64,000 nt of DNA from Candidatus Thiodiazotropha sp. (ex Epidulcina cf. delphinae) (GTDB lineage Bacteria > Pseudomonadota > Gammaproteobacteria > Chromatiales > Chromatiaceae). Shown here piece after piece: positions 61,659-64,000 of the stretch; positions within the stretch are counted from its first letter, which is position 1, and each line of letters begins with the position of its first letter. The DNA lies in NCBI GenBank assembly GCA_025656455.1, contig JAHXHS010000014.1:47177-111176 (forward strand), given 5' to 3'. Made by a program: the position numbers and the translations under genes. The notes beneath the pieces are model-generated. The model did no database searches, was not told the origin of the DNA, and worked only from the letters and a program-made list of their open reading frames with translations.

Positions 61659-64000
61659 ATGAGAATATTCAGGATAACTCATGGCTTTGTAATACTGCTG
61701 TTGCTTACGGTTTGTATACATGTCGCTTATGCAGATGTTGAATTACCAAAAGGGGAGTACTACCAAAACATCGATGACATGACAGCTAAGGTCCTGGGTG
61801 GTGAGATCACCATCCGGCGCACCTGGTACAAAGGGCAGTGGTTTTCTAATCGCGCCTGGGAGCCATTAACGTTTATGACCGTCGGTGTCGTTGATCCTTA
61901 TGTGCGAGAGATCCAACGGAATGAAGATGCTTACCGAATCCACCTTAAAATGCTCCAAGCCATGGAGCAAAATGCCGCTAACTGCGGCGCGTGTCCCAGC
62001 GGCGGCTGCAGCGGGTGGACCCAGGAAGAGATACAGGCCTGTATGCGCGAGTATCTCAGCGATCTCTATCGCGTCGGCACGGTTTATCGACGGAATGGCC
62101 ATACCGATGTGCCCCAGCATGTCGACAAGATCACCCGCACCGACACCGGCTACCGCTGGACCAACCGAGAAGCCGACTGGATCGATTACGACCCCCAAGG
62201 GAAGATCCAGTCCTACGGCAATAAAGCCGGCGCCACGGCCACGTTTACTTATGACGCCAATGGCCGAAGGGCCAGTGTGCGCGACCGGCTCGGCAACACC
62301 GTGTTCACCTATGAGTACAATCCCCAGGGGCAGCTGCGCTTTGTCCGAGGAGACGGCAACCGGCAAGTCGAATACCGTTACACCGGTGATCTGCTCACCG
62401 AAGTCATCGATGCGCGAGGCAAGACCTGGCGCTATACCTACAGCAACACCAGCCCAGACTCACCCCCCCGGCTTACCACGACCACCGATCCCAACAACCG
62501 CATCACCACGATCAGCTACGCCGAGACAGGCAGAGTGGCAAGCCAGCGCTTGGTCGACTCAGAGGGCAATCGCCGCGAAACGACCTATGTCTACGATTAT
62601 GGCTATGACAGAAAGGAATACTATGTCCAGATTAAAGGGGCGATGGGCGAGGTCACCGAGCGGTTTTACGACAGGGACTCCGTACTGGTGCGAAAGATTG
62701 TCAACGGACAAGCGGTCTTCTCACTGACAAGGGCCGAAGATGGCTATCAGCAGATCCATACCATTCAAGACCGCCGCAGACTCAGAACCACCAAGGTTTA
62801 CGACTACTGGCAAAACCTCATCAAAACCACCCACCCCGATGGCACGGTTACGAGCGCCAGCTACGAACCCCGCACCACCCAGCTCAACGAGCGCGTCGAT
62901 GAACAGGGCCGGATCACCCGCTACGCGTATCACGCCAACGGCCTGCTCTTCAGCATGACCGAGGCGGCCGATACGCCCCAGCAACGCATCACCGAATACC
63001 AATACAACGCCCAAAACCAACTGAGTCAAAAGCAGCAGTTAGGAGACACCGACACCCAGGCAGCGATCACCACCTATACCTATAACGCCCGCGGCCTGTT
63101 GGAGAGCGTCACCGACCCCGAAGGGGGCGTCACCCGCTATGTCTACAACGCACAAGGCGATGTCACCAGCCGCACCGATCCCAACAACCACACCTGGGCC
63201 TACACCTACGATGCCGCCGGCAACCCGCTAAGCGTCACCGATCCCCTGGGTCAAATCGTCAGCCACACCTACGACGACGTCGGTAACCGCCAGAGCACCA
63301 CCACGGCCCGCCAGCATACGACGGTCTATCTGTACGATTGGCTCGACAAGCTGGCCCGTGAGACCGATCCGCTCAACCACAGCGCCAGCTATAGCTACGA
63401 CCTCAACGGCAACCTGAGAAGCCTCACCGATCCTCAGAACAACACCCAGCGCCTGGCATACGATCTGGAAAACCGCCTGATCAGCTATCAGGACGCCGCC
63501 GGCAATCTCATCCAATTGGGTTACGGCGAGCGGGCCGGTGAAGGCGGCGGCAACACCGGCAGCGTCAACTATCCCGGTCTGCTCAACCGCCTTGAATTCC
63601 CCAGCTACCTGCAGACCTACGACTACGACCGGCGCAACCGCCGCACCCGGGTGATCGATCATCTCGGGACCGGCACGGCCATCACCACCACCGCCTATGA
63701 CGAAGTCGGCAACACGGTTCAGACCACCGATGCCGAAGGGCGGATCACCCAATACCGCCACGACGCCCTCGACAGATTGATCGAGGTCATTGATCCCCTG
63801 AATCAGAGCACTAAGTTCAGCTATGACAATCGGGATAACCTGCTCAGCGTCACCGACCCCAACAATCACACCACCCGCTACACCTACGACCGGGCCGATC
63901 GCAAGACCAGCGAGATCCGTCCCGGCGGGCAGATCATCGCCTACACTTACGATCCCGCCGGCAACCTAACGAGCACCACCGACCCCGACGGCAGAAAGAC
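61659..64000 (+). CDS. Exported RHS/YD-repeat protein (5' part, runs off window)
   Basis: The frame is open from ATG 61659 to the window end (780 codons seen). AGGA lies 7 nt upstream; an ATG at 61653 is too close to it. The N-terminus has a Sec signal (FVILLLLTVCIHVAYA). A short domain follows with a cysteine cluster NCGACPSGGCSGW..ACM (near 107-132). From about residue 185 there are continuous YD repeats such as TFTYDANGRRASVRD, YVYNAQGDVTSRTDPNNHT and YTYDAAGNPLSVTDP. RHS repeats form a hollow beta-shell that encloses a C-terminal, often toxic, domain; that end is outside the window. Exported through Sec rather than having a PAAR/T6SS N-terminus. Confidence 0.93.
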   Translation, partial: MRIFRITHGFVILLLLTVCIHVAYADVELPKGEYYQNIDDMTAKVLGGEITIRRTWYKGQWFSNRAWEPLTFMTVGVVDPYVREIQRNEDAYRIHLKMLQAMEQNAANCGACPSGGCSGWTQEEIQACMREYLSDLYRVGTVYRRNGHTDVPQHVDKITRTDTGYRWTNREADWIDYDPQGKIQSYGNKAGATATFTYDANGRRASVRDRLGNTVFTYEYNPQGQLRFVRGDGNRQVEYRYTGDLLTEVIDARGKTWRYTYSNTSPDSPPRLTTTTDPNNRITTISYAETGRVASQRLVDSEGNRRETTYVYDYGYDRKEYYVQIKGAMGEVTERFYDRDSVLVRKIVNGQAVFSLTRAEDGYQQIHTIQDRRRLRTTKVYDYWQNLIKTTHPDGTVTSASYEPRTTQLNERVDEQGRITRYAYHANGLLFSMTEAADTPQQRITEYQYNAQNQLSQKQQLGDTDTQAAITTYTYNARGLLESVTDPEGGVTRYVYNAQGDVTSRTDPNNHTWAYTYDAAGNPLSVTDPLGQIVSHTYDDVGNRQSTTTARQHTTVYLYDWLDKLARETDPLNHSASYSYDLNGNLRSLTDPQNNTQRLAYDLENRLISYQDAAGNLIQLGYGERAGEGGGNTGSVNYPGLLNRLEFPSYLQTYDYDRRNRRTRVIDHLGTGTAITTTAYDEVGNTVQTTDAEGRITQYRHDALDRLIEVIDPLNQSTKFSYDNRDNLLSVTDPNNHTTRYTYDRADRKTSEIRPGGQIIAYTYDPAGNLTSTTDPDGRK

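Noticed and set aside
1..64000. rRNA, tRNA, CRISPR, prophage integrase, IS transposase or replication origin
   Set aside because: I looked for these and saw none; only non-autonomous repeat elements are present.

Overview
The window reads as chromosome of a gammaproteobacterium, most likely a marine or halotolerant sulfur-oxidising or related chemolithotroph. I infer this from the gene content: a membrane formate dehydrogenase with DsrMK/Hdr-like electron carriers, a sucrose (compatible solute) pathway of the kind known in halotolerant methylotrophs and sulfur oxidisers, a PEP-CTERM protein, ArsJ-type arsenate resistance and many signalling proteins. There is no rRNA or other phylogenetic marker, so the assignment is tentative. 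Intergenic spaces are unusually full of small palindromic and MITE-like repeats of at least six families.

Layout. 1-667: 5' part of a beta-propeller lipoprotein gene (minus strand). 1274-6215 (minus): a signalling operon with a c-di-GMP synthase response regulator, a 1215-residue hybrid histidine kinase and the remnant of an ABC-type substrate-binding protein. 6459-6890: a tail-anchored protein of unknown function. 7304-22303: a large formate dehydrogenase region. Its minus-strand arm is moaA, fdhD and a HTH/periplasmic-binding-like regulator. Its plus-strand arm is DUF3305, DUF3306, a polyferredoxin, a TorD-like chaperone, a short TAT protein, FdhA, FdhB and FdhC, a NarI-like cytochrome, an HdrD-like Fe-S protein and DUF4399. 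Two sequences with the sigma-54 GG-N10-GC signature stand in front of the two plus-strand transcription units, the first about 100 bp downstream of a large inverted repeat.

22353-25526 (minus): a chemoreceptor with a periplasmic ethylbenzene-dehydrogenase-like haem protein upstream. 25903-26586: a PEP-CTERM protein. 27461-28982 (minus): a retron-like reverse transcriptase preceded by a 168-nt region that folds like an msr-msd RNA. 29153-31389: GAPDH plus ArsJ (arsenate detoxification as 1-arseno-3-phosphoglycerate). 31411-32625: a TetR regulator divergent from a tautomerase, with palindromic operators between them. 33047-35086: a TetR gene fragment and a NERD-nuclease/UvrD-like helicase.

35218-41515: sucrose-phosphate synthase, sucrose-phosphatase, fructokinase and amylosucrase, with a MITE between the second and third genes. 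41997-44578: an OmpR/EnvZ-type two-component system whose spacer is a tandem duplication. 44989-47120: a DUF6624-like protein, an exported MsrB and a DUF1223 protein.

47534-64000: five tightly packed plus-strand genes for exported proteins: a 1270-residue Ig/Fn3/PASTA protein, a rhodanese-like protein lacking the catalytic cysteine, a transglutaminase-like protein, a 2760-residue LamG/Ig/Fn3 protein with a Gly/Cys-rich tail, and an exported RHS/YD-repeat protein that runs off the window. The two candidates for less-described systems are the RT plus putative ncRNA (27461-28982) and this giant secreted-protein operon.
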